The notes beneath the pieces were generated by a model. The model searched no databases. It was not told the origin of the DNA and saw only the letters and a list, made by a program, of their open reading frames with translations. From Bacteroidales bacterium (GTDB lineage: Bacteria; Bacteroidota; Bacteroidia; Bacteroidales; UBA932), in contig SUYR01000027.1 in assembly GCA_015060335.1 (NCBI GenBank), positions 1 through 36,304 of the forward strand: a DNA stretch of 36,304 nt. Reading direction: 5' to 3'. The position numbers and the translations under genes are program-made. Shown one piece after another: positions 33,941-36,304 of this stretch; positions within the stretch are counted from its first letter, which is position 1, and each line of letters opens with the position of its first letter.

Positions 33941-34936
33941 TTAGTCAGCGAGTGAGAGTCTCTTGAATACTGTTACCTTAGCCTCTGCGTCAGCTGCCTT
34001 GATAACATCCTTCACTGCAGTCTTACCGTCACCCATCTGGTAACCCTGCTCCTCGAGAGTCTGCTCCTTGAAGAACTTCTGGAGACGACCCTTAGCGATG
34101 TTGGCTACCATCTGCTCAGGAAGGTTTGCTGCCTTCTCTGCAGAAACGGTCTTGATGATCTCACGAGCCTGTTCTGCCTGCTCTGGAGTGATCCAGCCCT
34201 TAGCAGTATTTGACTCGATGTGAGCCTCGCTGTCAACATGTGCAGGATTGATACCTGCCTTGTTGAGAGCAGCGTCAACTGCCTTCTGAACGAGCTCTTC
34301 CTTAGTCTTCTCAGTAGCTGTCTTGAGCTCAGTGTCGATAACGCTCTGAGGTACTGACTCTGCTGATACAGCAACTGGGTTCATTGAAGCCACCTGCATT
34401 GCAACACCCTTAGCCACCTGCGCATCGAACTCCTTGCTGAATCCGACTACAGCAGCAAGCTTGCCGGTAATCTTGTGCATGTAAGCTGAAATGTATGGTG
34501 CCTCAACAGTCTCGTAACCTACGATGACATGCTTCTCACCAGTCTTACCAGTCTGCTCAGTAACCGCAGCCTCTACTGTTCTTCCGTCAGCGAGTACACA
34601 TGCCATGAGGGCATCCTTGTCAGCTGGGAAGTTTGCGATAGCTGCCTCTGCGATAGCCTCAGCAAGTGCCTGGAACTCAGCGTTCTTAGCAACGAAGTCA
34701 GTCTCACAACCGAGACCTACTACGATAGCCTTGTTGCCGTTTACCTTAGCGATAACTGCACCCTCTGAAGTCTCGCGGTCAGCACGCTTTGCTGCTACGA
34801 GCTTACCTTTCTCGCGGATGATTTCCTTAGCTCTTTCATAGTCGCCGTTAGCCTCTACGAGAGCCTTCTTGCAGTCCATCATACCTGCGCCTGTCATTTG
34901 ACGGAGCTTTGCTACGTCAGCTGCTTTAATCTCCAT
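33941..34936 (-). CDS. tsf: Translation elongation factor Ts
   Basis: A 331-residue cytoplasmic protein that recycles EF-Tu by releasing GDP. The N-terminal UBA-like part reads LRQMTGAGMMDCKKALVEANGDYERA. The core contact motif is GLGCETDFVAKNAEF, and the dimerisation parts follow. It is longer than the about 280 residues of Escherichia coli because of inserts in the second half, which is usual for Bacteroidetes. It follows rpsB after 27 nt, the standard order, and ends at the terminator at 33888-33917. Confidence 0.97.
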   Translation of the reverse strand: MEIKAADVAKLRQMTGAGMMDCKKALVEANGDYERAKEIIREKGKLVAAKRADRETSEGAVIAKVNGNKAIVVGLGCETDFVAKNAEFQALAEAIAEAAIANFPADKDALMACVLADGRTVEAAVTEQTGKTGEKHVIVGYETVEAPYISAYMHKITGKLAAVVGFSKEFDAQVAKGVAMQVASMNPVAVSAESVPQSVIDTELKTATEKTKEELVQKAVDAALNKAGINPAHVDSEAHIESNTAKGWITPEQAEQAREIIKTVSAEKAANLPEQMVANIAKGRLQKFFKEQTLEEQGYQMGDGKTAVKDVIKAADAEAKVTVFKRLSLAD

Positions 34937-34963
34937 TTTCGTAAGATTTTTAAGGATTAATAA

Positions 34964-35761
34964 TTACTCTGCCTGAGCCTCAGCCTCTGCTGGCTTAGCT
35001 CCCTTGCGAGCACGGAGCTTCTTGCCTGCTGGCTTCTCCTCTGTCTGCTCTGGAGTCTCTTTCTCCTTCTCAAGCTTCCTTTCGTCAAGTCCTTCCTTGA
35101 TCGCGCCGCAAAGTGCTTCCATGATGTAAGCGATAGACTTTGCTGCATCGTCATTTGCCGGAATCACATAGTCAATCGGAGTAGGATCGCAACAAGTATC
35201 AACCATAGCGATAACCGGAATATTAAGACGATTTGCCTCCTTAACGGCGTTCATCTCTTTCTGTACGTCTACTACGAAAAGTGCTGATGGGAGACGGCTA
35301 AGGTCGCGGATAGAACCGAGGTTCTTCTCGAGCTTAGCTCTCTGGCGTGTAACCTGGAGACGCTCACGCTTTGCGAGAGTGTCAAATGTACCATCCTCAA
35401 TCATCTTGTCGATGGTGTTCATTTTCTTGACAGCCTTACGGATGGTAGGGAAGTTTGTAAGCATTCCACCTGGCCATCTTTCTGTCACGTATGGCATATT
35501 GACTGATGCTGCCTTTTCAGCAACGATGTCCTTTGCCTGTTTCTTTGTTGCAACGAAGAGGACCTTGCGGCCTGAGCGCGCAAGCTGCTTAAGTACGTTA
35601 GCAGCCTCCTCGATCTTTACTATACTCTTGTGCAGGTCGATGATATGGATACCATTCTTCTGGTCAAAGATGTATGGTGCCATCTTAGGGTTCCATTTCC
35701 TCGCCAAGTGTCCGAAGTGAACACCTGCATCAAGCAGTTCCTGGAAATTTGTTCTTGGCAT
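34964..35761 (-). CDS. rpsB: 30S ribosomal protein S2
   Basis: A 265-residue ribosomal protein. Clear S2 signatures are LLDAGVHFGHLARKWNPKMAPYIF near the N-terminus, RWPGGMLTNFPTIRKAVKKM in the middle and IPVIAMVDTCCDPTPIDYVIPANDDAAKSI. The tail after residue about 225 is rich in Lys, Glu and Ala (EKEKETPEQTEEKPAG), as in related genera. It lies 269 nt downstream of rpsI and 27 nt upstream of tsf. Confidence 0.97.
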   Translation of the reverse strand: MPRTNFQELLDAGVHFGHLARKWNPKMAPYIFDQKNGIHIIDLHKSIVKIEEAANVLKQLARSGRKVLFVATKKQAKDIVAEKAASVNMPYVTERWPGGMLTNFPTIRKAVKKMNTIDKMIEDGTFDTLAKRERLQVTRQRAKLEKNLGSIRDLSRLPSALFVVDVQKEMNAVKEANRLNIPVIAMVDTCCDPTPIDYVIPANDDAAKSIAYIMEALCGAIKEGLDERKLEKEKETPEQTEEKPAGKKLRARKGAKPAEAEAQAE

Positions 35762-36030
35762 TGTTTTTAATTGTTTGGTTTTGTTTTACTTTCCCCGTAA
35801 TCAGGCTGTTGCCTTCGCCTGTGGGGCTCTTTTCTTCAATCCGGAGTAACTGGGATCCTCGCTTTCGCAAGGATGACTGTCATCAGGTCTTATGGATGAA
35901 TGACACTCAGGTCTCCTGGATTTTCCGCAGTCTCAGCAATCATCAGGCAGCTCCCGAAAATTCGCATCTTCCGCGAAGGTCCTGTGATTTTGCACCGGAC
36001 TGTGCTTTTGTGTAAATCAGGCAGCAAATA
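35762..36030. other. rpsI-rpsB spacer with short repeats, no gene
   Basis: I see no gene. The spacer is long for an rpsI-rpsB junction. It holds an imperfect hairpin ATCCTCGCTTTCGCAAGGAT (35852-35871) of the kind dispersed in many genomes, followed by CATCAGGTCT and CTCAGGTCTCCTGG, which look like degenerate copies of one unit. An inverted CAGGC/GCCTG pair lies near 35802-35821. It may be repeat insertion or a leader for S2 control. Confidence 0.4.
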
Positions 36031-36304
36031 TTAACGTTTGCTGAACTGGAAGCGTCTACGTGCACCAGGCTGACCAGGCTTCTTACGCTCGACTTCACGT
36101 GCGTCACGAGTAAGGAATCCTGCTGCCTTGAGAGCTGAGCGATAAGCCTCCTTGTCGATCTCGCAAAGTGCGCGAGAGATACCGAGTCTCAAAGCCTCTG
36201 CCTGGCCTTTGATTCCACCTCCGTCGAGGTTTGCCTTTACGTCAAACTGAGCTGCAGTGCCTGTAACCTCAAATGGCTGGTTAACGATGTAACGGAGAGT
36301 GTCC
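36031..36304 (-). CDS. rpsI: 30S ribosomal protein S9, 5' end cut by the window
   Basis: The last 90 or so codons are visible on the minus strand, ending [14 protein letters not shown] and stop. [41 protein letters not shown] and [23 protein letters not shown] are unmistakable S9. The basic C-terminal tail reaches the P-site tRNA in the 30S subunit. rplM is expected next, outside the window. Confidence 0.97.
   Translation of the reverse strand, partial: DTLRYIVNQPFEVTGTAAQFDVKANLDGGGIKGQAEALRLGISRALCEIDKEAYRSALKAAGFLTRDAREVERKKPGQPGARRRFQFSKR

Overview
The window is a chromosomal segment from a member of the Bacteroidales. The evidence is a Mfa/Fim-type fimbrial operon, a SusC/SusD polysaccharide utilization locus (PUL) run by a hybrid two-component regulator, many Bacteroidetes-style lipoprotein signals, promoters of the TAnnTTTG type, and the order rpsI-rpsB-tsf. 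The genus cannot be fixed from the sequence alone.

Layout. Positions 1-800 hold no gene I can recognise; they carry a tandem 60-bp repeat and the fimbrial promoter. Positions 801-12989 (+) form one compact nine-gene operon of type V (protease-assembled) fimbriae: a DUF3575 membrane protein, a DUF3868/OmpA-TPR periplasmic protein, a Mfa1-like major fimbrillin, a Mfa2/FimB-like anchor, a second Mfa1-like fimbrillin, a smaller fimbrillin, a large fimbrillin-FISUMP fusion that is the likely tip adhesin, and two further accessory lipoproteins. Six of the seven lipoproteins share a T-[K/R]-[A/S] site 19-36 residues after the lipid cysteine. This looks like the cleavage site that frees the donor-strand groove during assembly; the anchor lacks it near its N-terminus.

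Positions 13028-13135 are a 108-bp near-palindrome between two convergent operons. A second copy lies at 29547-29654 and supplies the last codons of the flippase gene. Positions 13199-29409 (-) are a PUL. Its genes in transcription order are a GH127-like beta-L-arabinofuranosidase, a lipoprotein with one carbohydrate-binding-type domain, the hybrid regulator, SusC, SusD and three tandem paralogous lipoproteins. Each of the three joins the same beta-sandwich domain to a five-bladed propeller of glycosidase type. The likely substrate is an arabinofuranose-containing plant glycan, but this is inference.

Positions 29643-36304 are more housekeeping in character: a polysaccharide flippase (-), a cyclophilin lipoprotein and a HAD phosphatase (+), a 544-bp intergenic stretch full of hairpins and short repeats, a small membrane protein that resembles a UbiA/MenA prenyltransferase without its catalytic motifs (+), then tsf, rpsB and a partial rpsI (-). 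No tRNA, rRNA, CRISPR array or intact insertion sequence was found.
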